Both the position numbers and the translations under genes were made by a program. From contig NZ_BCRS01000020.1 of the NCBI RefSeq assembly GCF_001552715.1, positions 1 through 50,794 of the forward strand: a stretch of 50,794 nt of DNA. Direction: 5' to 3'. This stretch comes from Mycolicibacterium vaccae NBRC 14118 = CIP 105934 (GTDB lineage: Bacteria > Actinomycetota > Actinomycetes > Mycobacteriales > Mycobacteriaceae). Below the pieces are notes generated by a model. It did no database searches and was not told where the DNA came from. It saw only the letters and a program-made list of their open reading frames with translations. This document shows, piece after piece, positions 20,750-30,034 of the stretch. Positions within the stretch are counted from its first letter, which is position 1; each line of letters opens with the position of its first letter.

Positions 20750-22213
20750 ATGCCTGGTGCCGTAAAGCCTTATGTCACGGCAGGCGTGGCGCTGGTGGGG
20801 GCCAGCGTCATTTCCATAACTCCGATCGCGCCGCAGGTGATCGCCGAGCGCGCGACCGACCGGTACGTCGCGCTGACCGCGGCGGCGAGCAACCTCTGCG
20901 AGACCGAGCCGACGTCGGCTCTGTGCACCGACACCGGTTCGGCCGATGTGGCGGTGACCAACCGTGCCGTGTTCGGCGACTCGTCGTTGCTCTACATTCC
21001 CGGCAACCTCTTCAACGCGCTGCTGAGCCTGCCGGCCTGGGAGATCCAGGCGATGGACCGGCTCGCCGACGCGATGATCGGCACCGGCAGCTGGCAGGTG
21101 TGGGGGCCGACGAACGTGTTCGGTTTCGACGAATGGGATCCGCCGAAGCTCAAGGCGTTCATCGATGTGCTGATGCCGTTCAAGCCGTTCTCGTCGGTGC
21201 TCGGCGAGCAGATGAGCGTGTGGGCACAGGCCAACCTGCCGATGAACTCGGGCTGCGCCGGCACGCCGGGTGCCTGCCCGGACATGAGCATGCTGCTGGC
21301 CAGCATGTTCAAGGTCCCGGTCTCGCAGCTGTACGAGGGCTACACGTTCCCCGGCGCCGGTGAGCAGGGGTCGACGAACCCGTTCGACGGCACACCCGTG
21401 TCCTGGGCCGGCACCACCGTGAAGCTCGAGCCCTGGGGGCCGTTCAAGAACACCTGGGAGTGGCTGACGACCCCGCCCAAGCCGGTGGCCAGCGTGCCGC
21501 TGGCGGACTTCATCCGGGTGCCGCTCAAGCTCGCCAAGTCACTGTTCGACGCATTCAACCCGTTCGTCCAGAACAGCAGCATCTTCAACCCGCGCAACGG
21601 GCTGATCGCCGTGGTGGCCAAGGCGCTGGCGCCGCTGTTCTGCAAGAACTGCAACTTCGACAACCTGTACGACAACCCGTGGCTCTACGACAATTACGAC
21701 CCACATCCGCCGGTCGAGGCCGCCGGAACCGACGACGCGCAGGAGTCGGAGTCGGGCGGGTCCGGCACGACCGAGGGTGGAGCCCTGTCCGGGGACGCAA
21801 CCGGGGTGGAGACCGGGGAGGAGACCGAGGCCGCGTCGACCGGTACCGAAGATGCCGCGATCAGCAGCCTGCGGAGCAAGTTCCAGGCCGCCGAGACCGA
21901 GGACGAGGGCGCCGACGAGGACACCACGCCCTCGCCCGAACAGGAGCCGACGGAGCCGGCCGAGGAGCCGACCGGTCCGGTCGACGACGTCGAGGACGAT
22001 GCGGATATCGACGAGGCCACCGACGAGGACGCCGAGGACGGCGAGGACAGCAGCGGCAAGCACCGCCTCGACGACGGCGACGACGACAACTCGGTGACGT
22101 CGATCCGGGACAAGGTCGAAGCCGAGAACGACAAGAAGGAAACCGCCACCGAGAAGGGCGCCGACAAGAACGACGGCGGCTCGGACTCGGGTTCGGATTC
22201 CGGGAGCGACTAG
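20750..22213 (+). CDS. Secreted protein of unknown function with long acidic C-terminal tail
   Basis: 487 residues from ATG 20750, supported by GAAGGGGG. A hydrophobic N-terminus (VTAGVALVGASVISITPIA) looks like a signal peptide. Residues about 75-320 form a domain with NLFNALLSLP, GTGSWQVWGPTNVFGFD, LMPFKPFSSVLGEQ and ANLPMNSGC; the same domain is the second half of the protein starting at 24711 (ANLPMDAGC there). Conserved cysteines (CAGTPGAC, CKNC) suggest disulphides outside the membrane. From about residue 325 the chain is Asp/Glu/Ser/Gly-rich low complexity, with a basic GKHR inside it, ending in SDSGSDSGSD. No serine-hydrolase motif is seen. I do not recognise a named family; surface attachment or binding is a guess. 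It shares a CTAG with the convergent SDR stop. Confidence 0.85.
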   Translation: MPGAVKPYVTAGVALVGASVISITPIAPQVIAERATDRYVALTAAASNLCETEPTSALCTDTGSADVAVTNRAVFGDSSLLYIPGNLFNALLSLPAWEIQAMDRLADAMIGTGSWQVWGPTNVFGFDEWDPPKLKAFIDVLMPFKPFSSVLGEQMSVWAQANLPMNSGCAGTPGACPDMSMLLASMFKVPVSQLYEGYTFPGAGEQGSTNPFDGTPVSWAGTTVKLEPWGPFKNTWEWLTTPPKPVASVPLADFIRVPLKLAKSLFDAFNPFVQNSSIFNPRNGLIAVVAKALAPLFCKNCNFDNLYDNPWLYDNYDPHPPVEAAGTDDAQESESGGSGTTEGGALSGDATGVETGEETEAASTGTEDAAISSLRSKFQAAETEDEGADEDTTPSPEQEPTEPAEEPTGPVDDVEDDADIDEATDEDAEDGEDSSGKHRLDDGDDDNSVTSIRDKVEAENDKKETATEKGADKNDGGSDSGSDSGSD

Positions 22214-22998
22214 CGGCGCCTCGCCGCGGCCAGCCGCAGCGCGGGAAGCAGCAGTGCGCGCGGGGTGAAGCGCCCGCCGAGTCCGGTCAGCTTCGGCACC
22301 AGACCGGGCACGACGAGGCGCTTGCCCGCGCGCATCGCCGTGATTCCGGCTTCGGCGACCTCCTCGACCGAGACCTGCACCTTCCCGCCCGGCGGCTGCT
22401 CTCCGGCGATCTCCCACCATTCGGTGGGGACGGGCCCGGGGCACAGCGCGGTGCAGGACACGCCGCTGCCGCGCAGGCCTTCGTGCACGGCCTCCGAGAA
22501 CGTCTGCACGTAGGCCTTGGTCGCCGAGTAGACGGCGGCGCCGGGCAACGGCTGGAACCCGGCGATCGAACCGATGTTGAGCACCGCGCCGGTGCCACGG
22601 GCCACCATCTGGGGCAGCACGGCGTGGGTCAGTTCGGTCAGCGCGAGGACGTTGACGATGACCTGGTCGCGCTCACGGTCCGGTGGCAGGTCCTGCAACA
22701 GCCCGTTGGTGCCGAACCCCGCGCTGTTCACCAGGCCGGCCACCGCAGTACCACGCAGGCGCTCGACAGCCTCGGTGCGGCCGGATTCGGCGTTGAGATC
22801 CAGGGGCACCACGTCCACCGAAATTGAACGGCCACTGAGCAATTCGTCGGACAGTGCGGCGAGGCGATCGCGCCGGCGGGCGATCAGCATGAGGTTGTAG
22901 CCACGCCGGGCCAGCCCGCGGGCGATGTGTTCGCCGATGCCCGACGAGGCGCCGGTGATCACGACGGTGGTGCCGGGGTTGGGTCTGGCAAGGCTCAT
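22210..22998 (-). CDS. Short-chain dehydrogenase/reductase
   Basis: 262 residues. TGASSGIGEHIARGL (residues about 14-28) is the Rossmann nucleotide loop, LVNSAGFG the NAG-type motif, and SIAGF with YSATK the catalytic Ser, Tyr and Lys. RRRDRL after the second strand favours NADP(H). The C-terminal 40 residues resemble the classical DltE/YqjQ-like SDRs of actinobacteria. It should oxidise an alcohol or reduce a ketone; the substrate is unknown. The stop overlaps the convergent gene through CTAG at 22210-22213. On the minus strand TACTAT lies eight bases before the ATG with no ribosome site, which suggests a leaderless mRNA. Confidence 0.88.
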   Translation of the reverse strand: MSLARPNPGTTVVITGASSGIGEHIARGLARRGYNLMLIARRRDRLAALSDELLSGRSISVDVVPLDLNAESGRTEAVERLRGTAVAGLVNSAGFGTNGLLQDLPPDRERDQVIVNVLALTELTHAVLPQMVARGTGAVLNIGSIAGFQPLPGAAVYSATKAYVQTFSEAVHEGLRGSGVSCTALCPGPVPTEWWEIAGEQPPGGKVQVSVEEVAEAGITAMRAGKRLVVPGLVPKLTGLGGRFTPRALLLPALRLAAARRR

Positions 22999-23039
22999 GG
23001 GCCGCGATAGTACCTACGGCGCCGTATACGCTGTGCGCG
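22999..23039. promoter_or_regulatory. Divergent leaderless promoters around a 12-bp palindrome
   Basis: The 41 bases between the SDR and hydrolase starts hold a perfect palindrome TACGGCGCCGTA (23015-23026). For the plus gene TACGCT (23027-23032) lies seven bases before its ATG; for the minus gene TACTAT (23012-23007) lies eight bases before its ATG. Neither has a ribosome site. The palindrome abuts the plus -10 and could be an operator controlling both. Confidence 0.45.
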
Positions 23040-23822
23040 ATGCTGGAGGTAATCGACAAGGGATCGGTCACTGAATCCCACCCTGTCCCATTGTTGTTCG
23101 TGCACGGCGCCTGGCATGCGGCGTGGTGCTGGGACGAGCACTTCCTGGAGTTCTTCGCCGGACGCGGCTACCGCGCGGTGGCGGTGAGCCTGCGCGGCCA
23201 CGGCGGCAGCCCCGCCGACAAGAAGCTGAAGGACCTGACGTTCGACGACTTCGTCGCCGACATCACCACCGCCGCCGATGCGCTGCCCACCCGCCCGGTG
23301 ATCGTCGGGCACTCGATGGGCGGGGTGCTGGTGCAGCGGTACCTGGAGAACCGGGACGCCCCGGCAGGAGTGCTGATGGCGTCGATGCCGCCGCAGGGCT
23401 CGTTGCGGTCGGGACTGCGGTGGATCAGGAGCCACCCGTGGCACTTCGCGAAGCTCACGGTGACCGGGCGATCGCTGCCCTATGTGAGCACCCCGGAACT
23501 GGCCCGGGAGCGTTTCTTCTCGTCGGCCACCCCGGAGGCTGTCGTGCGCCGCTACGCCGGACGCCTGCAGGAGGAGAGCGCCCGGATGGGTCTCGACGGG
23601 CTGGTCAAGCGACCCCGCCCGGAGCGTGTCCGGGCGCCGATGCTGGTCCTCGGCGGCACCGAGGACGGCGCGGTGACCCAGGACGAGGTGCGGGCGTCGG
23701 CCCTCGCCTACGGCACGGAAGCGCACTTCTTTGCGGGCATGGGGCACAACATGATGCTGGAGGCCGGCTGGGAGAGCGTGGCCGACCGGATCGACGTCTG
23801 GTTGCGCGACCGCGGCCTGTGA
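23040..23822 (+). CDS. Alpha/beta hydrolase
   Basis: 260 residues with the alpha/beta-hydrolase pattern: oxyanion-site FVHGAWHAAWCWDEH near residue 20, nucleophile elbow GHSMGG (Ser about 92), the acid in VLGGTEDGAV and His in GMGHNMMLEAGW. No signal peptide is seen, so it should be cytoplasmic. Relatives act on small esters, lactones or C-C bonds. It is divergent from the SDR across 41 bases and probably shares a regulator; the pair could oxidise and hydrolyse one metabolite (inference). The start has no ribosome site but is placed as expected for a leaderless transcript. Confidence 0.88.
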   Translation: MLEVIDKGSVTESHPVPLLFVHGAWHAAWCWDEHFLEFFAGRGYRAVAVSLRGHGGSPADKKLKDLTFDDFVADITTAADALPTRPVIVGHSMGGVLVQRYLENRDAPAGVLMASMPPQGSLRSGLRWIRSHPWHFAKLTVTGRSLPYVSTPELARERFFSSATPEAVVRRYAGRLQEESARMGLDGLVKRPRPERVRAPMLVLGGTEDGAVTQDEVRASALAYGTEAHFFAGMGHNMMLEAGWESVADRIDVWLRDRGL

Positions 23823-24710
23823 CCGTTGCCGACCGGCGTCGCCGGGGCGTCCCAACCGACCGGACCGGTGATTGCCACGCGCATCTGACGTCCGCGTCAG
23901 CAAATGGTCCGTACGAGGTGGCCCGGCGGTGCCTCCCCTCGGGTCGACGGGTCCTCGGCGGCCGCTGCGACTACGGCGGGGGCGCCCGCCCAGGGCCGCG
24001 GGCGGCCCGCAACCGGCGGTCCCGCCCGGTCTGAGCCGACGATCCCGGCGGTGTGCGCCGGGCGGGTTCGCGACAGCGCGCGGGTCGGCGCACCGGGCGG
24101 CGCCGGCCTCAACGGTCGGGGCTCGCACGGCCGAACGGTCGCAAGGCGTTGTCCGTCAACGCTTTTACCATGCCGCGCGGCGTCGCAGTGGCGTAGCTGC
24201 AAGTTAGCTGTGAACGGTCGGCGGGCGGCGCCTCGACGGCGCGTCACCGGCGCGTCGCACCCGGCGGCCCGGTCCGTGGGTGGCTGTGTCCCGGCCTGGA
24301 CACTCAGGTCCGCAGCGCGGCACAGCGAGGCAGGCCACCGCGCGCCTTCCCGGTTTTCCCATGTGAAACGGGTCAAGGTAGGTCTGCGCCGCGCGCCGGT
24401 GCAGGCGGCCGGGCCGGGTACCTCGCAGCGCAACGGAGACGACCTCTGTCAGGCGTTTGCTGATTGGTCTTCCCAAAACCCGCCCGTGGGGTATTCTCCC
24501 TTCGTCAGGGATCGCGCCTACCGGGCAGCTTTGACGAATCGACACCACGCAGGGCCTTCACGTGCGACGCATGTCGTTGGTGGATGCCCAGGTGGAGCCG
24601 GGTCGTCGAGGTCGGGGGGCTCGTCGTTCGGTGCGGCCCGGCATATTGACAACGGCGCGATCCCGCTCGTGATGAGCGGGATCGTCTGCACCTCCAGGAA
24701 AGGGACGTTT
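23823..24710. other. 888-bp gap with no recognised gene, upstream of the PE-PPE fusion gene
   Basis: Very GC-rich in its first two thirds and more mixed from about 24440. A plus-strand frame stays open through it into the next gene, but its composition (Arg, Ala, Gly, Pro runs) does not look like protein. Visible elements are TGACG-TCCG-CGTCA at 23886-23899, CAGCAAAT at 23898, GTTTGCTG at 24455 and TATTCT at 24492. I see no tRNA or riboswitch that I can name. Confidence 0.5.
24646..24683 (+). promoter_or_regulatory. Candidate promoter with perfect 10-bp inverted repeat
   Basis: A consensus -35 hexamer TTGACA (24646-24651) is followed by arms GATCCCGCTC (24659-24668) and GAGCGGGATC (24674-24683), separated by GTGAT. 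The -10 would fall at the loop, around 24669. The repeat ends 27 bases before the GTG at 24711. It can be an operator overlapping the promoter, or, if transcription starts upstream, a 5'-UTR hairpin near the ribosome site. Confidence 0.45.
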
Positions 24711-27101
24711 GTGAATCGAGCGACGAAGACGGCGCTGACGGCGGCACTGCCGTTCATGATGCTGCCGCTCACCGTTGCCGGGCCGCTCCCCACGGCAAGC
24801 GCTGCCGCCGTGGAGCTTCCCCCGGGCCCCGCGACCGTCCTTCACACCGGCCCCACTCCGTGGTCGACGCCGAACAACCTCGGCGGCATCATCTGCGAGC
24901 TGGAGCGCGAGTGCCGCGAGGTCTACTACCAGTGGGTGCTGCCGTTCGGCACGTTCGAGCCGGGACTGGCCGAGAACCTCAAGACGATGAACTTCGCGCT
25001 GAACAACACCGCCGGCGACAAGGTCGCCTACGGGTTCAGTGGCGGCGCGCGGGTGGTCTCGAAGTGGCTCGAGGACAACGCGGACTCCACCGCGATCTCA
25101 CCCGAGGAACTGTCGGTGGTGCTGCTGGGTAACGGCGGCCGCAAGTACGGCGGACTCAACGGCTGGTACTACGGCGACTCGCTGATGACGCCCACCGACA
25201 CCCAGTTCTCGGTGCTCGACGTCGCCCGTCAGTACGACCCGATCGCCGACTTCCCGGACAACCCGTTCAACCTTCTCGCGCTGGCCAACGCGATCTCGGC
25301 GTTCGGCAACGTGCACATGAAGTACTCCGAGGCCGACCTCAACGCTCCGGGCAACTATGTCTGGAAAGAGGGCAACACCACTTACGTCTACATCCCCACC
25401 GCGCAGCTGCCGCTGCTGGCCGGGTTGCGCACGTGGGGCATGGGCGCGCTGGCCGACCAGCTGGAGGCGCCGCTGCGGGAGATCATCGACAAGGCCTACA
25501 AGCGGGATTACCTGGCGGGCGCCGACATCATCGGCGAGCCTGCCGGCGACGATTCCGACACGTCCGGAACGACCGGCACATCCGGCACGTCCGGCACTCC
25601 GGTGCGGCCCGTCGCCGCGGCGATCCCGACCGGCCCTGGTGAGGCCTGCTCCGGATACAACACCGACGGATGTGACATCCACAAGGATCAGAACTACACC
25701 CCGATCACCGCGCCGAACCTCGACAACCCGGCGTGGCAGAACGTGCTGCCGAACCTGTTCAACGCACTGATCAGCGTCCCGCGGGCATACCTCGACGGTC
25801 TCAACGACCTGTCGCACGCGCTCGAGGTCACCGGCAGCTGGTGGGTCTACACGCCGACCAACGTGCTGGGCTACGACCCCGCCGATCCGCCGAAGATCAC
25901 CTCGATCACCAACCTGCTGATCCCGTTCAAGCCGCTGTCCAACGCGCTCGGCGAGCACGTGTCGTGGTGGGCCAAGGCCAACCTGCCGATGGATGCCGGC
26001 TGCACCGGCACCGCGCCGCCGACCTGCAAGGACGCCAACAGCATCCTGAGCAAGATGTTCCTGGCACCGATCTGGGATCTCATCGCCGGCTACAAGTTCC
26101 CCGAGCTGAACAACCCGGTCAGCGGCGAGGAAGGCCAGGTCGGTGACGAGATCCCCGGCCAGACCGGCGACCCGGTCCCGTGGTCCGGCAAACCCGTGCA
26201 GCTGAACCCGTGGGATCCGGTGTACAGCACGCTGAACTACCTGTTCGCGCCGCCGGAGCAGAACCGGCCGAAGGCGATCACGCTGACCGAGGTGGTCCAG
26301 TCGGTGGTTCGCTTCACCAAGGCGGTGTGGCTGGACTTCAACCCGTTCGTGCCGGGCAGCTTCCTGTGGAAGGGCTTCCCGTACACGCTGGTGACGCCGT
26401 TCATCAAGCCGTTCGTGAAGTTCCTGTGCCCGACCTGCGACCCGGACAACCCCGGCGATCCGACGCCGTTCGGTGAGGACCCGGAGACCACCGGGGGCAC
26501 CGAGGGCACCACGCTGCTGGCCTCCTCGACCAAGACCACCGAAGCGGCGTCCGACGAGGGCACCGAGGGTGAGGAAGCCAAGGGCGACAGTGTCGTCTCC
26601 GACGCGGTCAACGATCTGCTGAAGAAGTTCAAGCTGGCTCCGCAGGACGAGACCCCGGTCGACGAGAAGGCCGGTGACGAGGTCACCGACGAGACGCCCA
26701 CCGAGGAGACCCCCGCCGAGGAGACCCCGGTCGAGCAGACCCCGGTCGACGACGAGGGCAAGACCGAGACCGGCGCTCCGGGCGAGACCAAGCCCGAGAC
26801 CGGCGTCGACGAGGGCAAGCCGGGCGACACCGACGAGGCCGAGGACACCGACAAGGACGCCACCGACGAGGCTGACGACAAGGACGCCGACAAGGACAAG
26901 GCTGACGACAAGGACGCCGAGAAGGACGCGGACAAGGACAAGGACAAGGCCGACAAGGCCGAGGACTCCGAGAAGCCGGCGACCGGCGGCAAGCACCGCA
27001 AGGCCGACAAGGAGACCGACGGCTCGGAGGGCAAGTCCGACACCGGCGCCAAGAAGGAAAGCGCGGGCGCGAAGAGCGGCGGCGCCGACTCCGGCGAATA
27101 G
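24711..27101 (+). CDS. Secreted PE-PPE-type serine hydrolase fused to a second exported domain, with acidic tail
   Basis: 796 residues from GTG 24711, supported by AGGAAAGGG. The signal peptide covers residues about 1-33 (MLPLTVAGPLPTASAAA). Residues 35-290 are a PE-PPE-type hydrolase domain: GFSGG with Ser about 110, LLGNGGRKYGG, and VARQYDPIADFPDNPFNLLALANA. A Thr/Ser/Gly linker follows (about 285-325). Residues 335-585 repeat the domain of the 20750 protein (TGSWWVYTPTNVLGYD, ANLPMDAGC, CPTC). The rest is an Asp/Glu/Lys/Thr tail of about 200 residues with GGKHRK near its end. No PE or PPE leader is present. PE-PPE domains have esterase activity in studied cases; the substrate here is unknown. 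Its N-terminus is nearly the same as that of the 36866 protein, so the two are duplicates. Confidence 0.88.
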   Translation: MNRATKTALTAALPFMMLPLTVAGPLPTASAAAVELPPGPATVLHTGPTPWSTPNNLGGIICELERECREVYYQWVLPFGTFEPGLAENLKTMNFALNNTAGDKVAYGFSGGARVVSKWLEDNADSTAISPEELSVVLLGNGGRKYGGLNGWYYGDSLMTPTDTQFSVLDVARQYDPIADFPDNPFNLLALANAISAFGNVHMKYSEADLNAPGNYVWKEGNTTYVYIPTAQLPLLAGLRTWGMGALADQLEAPLREIIDKAYKRDYLAGADIIGEPAGDDSDTSGTTGTSGTSGTPVRPVAAAIPTGPGEACSGYNTDGCDIHKDQNYTPITAPNLDNPAWQNVLPNLFNALISVPRAYLDGLNDLSHALEVTGSWWVYTPTNVLGYDPADPPKITSITNLLIPFKPLSNALGEHVSWWAKANLPMDAGCTGTAPPTCKDANSILSKMFLAPIWDLIAGYKFPELNNPVSGEEGQVGDEIPGQTGDPVPWSGKPVQLNPWDPVYSTLNYLFAPPEQNRPKAITLTEVVQSVVRFTKAVWLDFNPFVPGSFLWKGFPYTLVTPFIKPFVKFLCPTCDPDNPGDPTPFGEDPETTGGTEGTTLLASSTKTTEAASDEGTEGEEAKGDSVVSDAVNDLLKKFKLAPQDETPVDEKAGDEVTDETPTEETPAEETPVEQTPVDDEGKTETGAPGETKPETGVDEGKPGDTDEAEDTDKDATDEADDKDADKDKADDKDAEKDADKDKDKADKAEDSEKPATGGKHRKADKETDGSEGKSDTGAKKESAGAKSGGADSGE

Positions 27102-27122
27102 GAAAGCCCGGACCTTTGACCG

Positions 27123-27128
27123 TAATAT
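27123..27128 (+). promoter_or_regulatory. Candidate -10 element for a leaderless BVMO transcript
   Basis: TAATAT lies seven bases before the GTG start at 27136. This is the spacing seen for leaderless mycobacterial transcripts, and no ribosome site is present between the preceding stop and the start. Confidence 0.45.
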
Positions 27129-27135
27129 CGCCCGG

Positions 27136-28620
27136 GTGAGTACGGAGCAGCTCGATGCCGTCATCGTCGGAGCAGGGTTCGGTGGGATGGGTGCGGCGAT
27201 CCAGCTCAATGAGCTGGGTTACCGCAACATCGCAATCCTCGACCGCGAGGACGACTTAGGTGGAACGTGGCACGTCAACCGTTATCCAGGCTTGACGGTT
27301 GACGTCCCATCCACCACCTACTCGTACTGGTTCGAACCGAACCCGTACTGGTCGCGGCTCTATGCGCCGGGCTCGGAGCTCAAGACCTACGCCGAGCACG
27401 TCGCCGACAAGTACGACCTGCGCCGCTACATGCGGTTCAACACTGTGGTCGAGGGCGCCCGGTGGGACGAGGACACCCAGCAGTGGCTGATCTCGCTGGC
27501 CGGCGGCCAGACGCTGCAGTCGCAGTTCCTGGTGCTGGCCACGGGGTATCTGTGCCAGCCGAAGAAGCCGGACATCCCGGGCATCGACACCTTCGCCGGG
27601 ACCGTGCTGCATGCGCAGGAGTGGGACGACGACTATTCACTGCGCGGTAAACGCGCGGCGATCATCGGCACCGGGTCCACCGGTGTGCAGCTGATCCCGA
27701 AGCTCGCCGAGGACGTCTCCGAGCTGACGGTCTACCAGCGCACGCCGATCTGGGTGATGCCGAAGTTCGACCTCTCGTTCGGCCCGAGGACGCAGCGGAT
27801 CTTCGCGAAATTCCCTGCCACGCAACGGGTTATGCGGCTCTCCAGCGACATGTTCATGGATGTCATGACCACGCTGGCGATGTGGAAGTTCCGTCAGCTG
27901 CGCCCGATCAACACCGCGGCCGCCAAGATCGGGACGCTGCACCGGTTCCTGGCCATCCGCGACAAGGAACTGCGCCGCAAGCTGACGCCGGACTACGACT
28001 TCGGCTGCAAACGGCCCACGCTGTCCAACGTCTACTACCGGACCTTCACCAAGCCGCACGTGAAGTTGGAGACCGCCGGCATCGAGCGGATCGAACCGGA
28101 CGGCATCGTCGGCAAGGACGGCACCAAGCGCGTCATCGACACCCTGGTGCTGGCCACCGGCTTCGACGTGTGGGAGTCGAACCTGCCCGCCATCGAGGTG
28201 ATCGGCCGGGAGGGCCGTGATCTCGGAAAGTGGTGGCGGGAGAACCGTTTTCAGGCTTACGAGGGCATGACGGTGCCGATGTTCCCGAACCTGGTGACCC
28301 AGGCCAGCCCGTACGCGTGGGTGGGGATGTCGTGGTTCGACACCGTCGAGTACCAGATGCGGCACATGAAGCGGTTGTTCGGTGAGTTGCAGCGCCGCGG
28401 TGGACGGACTTTCGAGGTCACCGACGAGGCCAACGACAAGTTCCTCGAGCGGATGCTGACCCTGCTCGACGACTCGGTGTTCCGGCTGGGTGACTGCGCG
28501 AGCTCACGCTCGTACTGGTTCAACAGTTCCGGCGAGGCGCCGCTGTTCCGGCCGACGTCCATCCGTCAGGCGGTCAAGGAGCAGGAGAGATTCCCGCTCA
28601 GCGACTACGCGATAGCCTGA
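27136..28620 (+). CDS. Flavin-containing monooxygenase, Baeyer-Villiger type
   Basis: 494 residues from GTG 27136, which puts the FAD loop GAGFGGMGAAIQL near the start as the family requires. The second nucleotide loop is GTGSTGVQLIP for NADPH, and FAGTVLHAQEWDD matches the BVMO fingerprint FxGxxxHxxxW. ATGFDVW near residue 350 is the usual late motif. Such enzymes insert oxygen next to a ketone to form an ester or lactone, or oxidise sulphur or nitrogen; EthA and MymA of M. tuberculosis are relatives. A P450 follows after 36 bases and may share its transcript. A closely similar copy lies at 33085-34563. Confidence 0.9.
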   Translation: MSTEQLDAVIVGAGFGGMGAAIQLNELGYRNIAILDREDDLGGTWHVNRYPGLTVDVPSTTYSYWFEPNPYWSRLYAPGSELKTYAEHVADKYDLRRYMRFNTVVEGARWDEDTQQWLISLAGGQTLQSQFLVLATGYLCQPKKPDIPGIDTFAGTVLHAQEWDDDYSLRGKRAAIIGTGSTGVQLIPKLAEDVSELTVYQRTPIWVMPKFDLSFGPRTQRIFAKFPATQRVMRLSSDMFMDVMTTLAMWKFRQLRPINTAAAKIGTLHRFLAIRDKELRRKLTPDYDFGCKRPTLSNVYYRTFTKPHVKLETAGIERIEPDGIVGKDGTKRVIDTLVLATGFDVWESNLPAIEVIGREGRDLGKWWRENRFQAYEGMTVPMFPNLVTQASPYAWVGMSWFDTVEYQMRHMKRLFGELQRRGGRTFEVTDEANDKFLERMLTLLDDSVFRLGDCASSRSYWFNSSGEAPLFRPTSIRQAVKEQERFPLSDYAIA

Positions 28621-28656
28621 TAGTTCACTAGCTCACCAGAGGCAAGGGGTGACGAC

Positions 28657-30021
28657 ATGGCAACGGCCACCACCGATCCAGTGCGGCTCCCGCCGGGGCC
28701 GAGGATCCCGAAGCTCATTCAGGGCGCAGCCGTCCTGACGCAGCGCTACGGCGCGATCGCCGCGCTGGGCCGCAAGTACGGTTCCACGTTCACGCTGAAC
28801 ATCCCGGTGTTCGGCGAGACCGTGGTGATCAGCGACCCGGTGCTGGTCAAGGATCTGTTCAGCACCCACCGTGATCTCGTGGGCCGGCCGCAGAACAACC
28901 TGGGCGGCGACGTCCTCGGACCCGGATCGATCTTCAACCTCGAAGGCGACGAGCTTCAGGCACGTCGCAAGCTGCTGCTGCCGCCGTTCAACGGCAAGAG
29001 CATGCGCGGCTACGCGAGCATCACCGAGGAGGAGGCCGTCCGCGAGATCCGGACCTGGCCCGAAGGTGTGGAGTTCGAGACCCTCGAACCGATGATGCGG
29101 ATCACCCTGAACACGATCCTGCGGGCCGTGTTCGGCGCGGAGGGGGCGCAGCTCGACGAGTTGCGCGAACTGATGCCCAAGGCGGTGGAGTTCGGTTCCA
29201 AGATCGCGCTGATGCCGTCGATCGTGCGCCGCGACTTCGGGCCGTGGAGCCCGGGCGGCAAGTTCGCCGCATACCGCAAACGGATGGACGAGCTGCTCAA
29301 CTCGCTGCTCGACGACGCGCGCAACGATCCCAACTTCACCGAGCGCAACGACGTGCTGTCGCTGCTGCTGCAGGCCCGCTACGACGACGGCTCGCCGATG
29401 CCGGACTCCTACATCCTCGACGAGCTGCTGACGATGCTGGTGGCCGGGCACGAGACGACCTCGACGCAGCTGGCGTGGACCGTCGAGCGGATCCGCCGCC
29501 ACCCCGAGCTGCTGGTTCGCCTCACAGAGGAGGTCGACGCCGGCGGCAACGAACTACTGCTCGCGACGATCGCCGAGTCGCAACGCACCCGCCCCGTGCT
29601 GACCGCCGCGCTGCGCCGGGCCCGGACACGAATTCAGTTGGGGGAGTGGGTGATTCCCGAGGGTGACACGATCCTGGCCAGCACCCAGCTGGCGATGGCC
29701 GCCGAGTCGAGTTTCCCCGACGCCGAGAAGTTCGATCCCGACCGCTTCGTCGGTAAGGCACCGAACCCGTTCGCGTGGATCCCGTTCGGTGGCGGCATGA
29801 TGCGGTGCATCGGTGCGTCGTTCGCGACCATGGAGATGGAGGTGACGTTGCGGGCGATGCTGCGTGAGTTCACGATCGAACCCACCACCGAACCCGACGA
29901 GAAGCCGCACAGCCGCGGCGTCACCGTCACACCCGCCCGCAACGGCCGCCTCGTGGTGCACAGGCGCCGCGATACCGCGGCACGCGACGCCGACTCGCTG
30001 TCGGTCGCGGAAAGCACCTAG
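28657..30021 (+). CDS. Cytochrome P450, CYP135/CYP138-like
   Basis: 454 residues. The I-helix motif is AGHETT (Glu about 266), the K-helix ExxR appears as ESQR, the PERF-like DPDRF follows, and the haem loop is FGGGMMRCIGAS (Cys about 384). The proline-rich start PVRLPPGPRIPKL and general pattern resemble the mycobacterial CYP135/CYP138 group, whose substrates are largely unknown. It needs ferredoxin and a reductase, not encoded nearby. The ATG has GCAAGGGG upstream. It probably works with or after the upstream BVMO on one hydrophobic compound (inference). The stop is 13 bases from the convergent methyltransferase. Confidence 0.92.
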   Translation: MATATTDPVRLPPGPRIPKLIQGAAVLTQRYGAIAALGRKYGSTFTLNIPVFGETVVISDPVLVKDLFSTHRDLVGRPQNNLGGDVLGPGSIFNLEGDELQARRKLLLPPFNGKSMRGYASITEEEAVREIRTWPEGVEFETLEPMMRITLNTILRAVFGAEGAQLDELRELMPKAVEFGSKIALMPSIVRRDFGPWSPGGKFAAYRKRMDELLNSLLDDARNDPNFTERNDVLSLLLQARYDDGSPMPDSYILDELLTMLVAGHETTSTQLAWTVERIRRHPELLVRLTEEVDAGGNELLLATIAESQRTRPVLTAALRRARTRIQLGEWVIPEGDTILASTQLAMAAESSFPDAEKFDPDRFVGKAPNPFAWIPFGGGMMRCIGASFATMEMEVTLRAMLREFTIEPTTEPDEKPHSRGVTVTPARNGRLVVHRRRDTAARDADSLSVAEST

Positions 30022-30034
30022 ACGCGGCGAGCTC

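Noticed and set aside
23904..24710. Extending the PE-PPE fusion protein upstream by about 269 codons
   Set aside because: The frame is open, but the added sequence looks non-coding, and GTG 24711 has a ribosome site and begins a good signal peptide like that of its paralogue.
26640..26960. Repeats in the acidic tail as a DNA tandem-repeat element
   Set aside because: They are imperfect GAC/GAG/ACC codon runs that follow the protein's composition, not a regular repeat unit.
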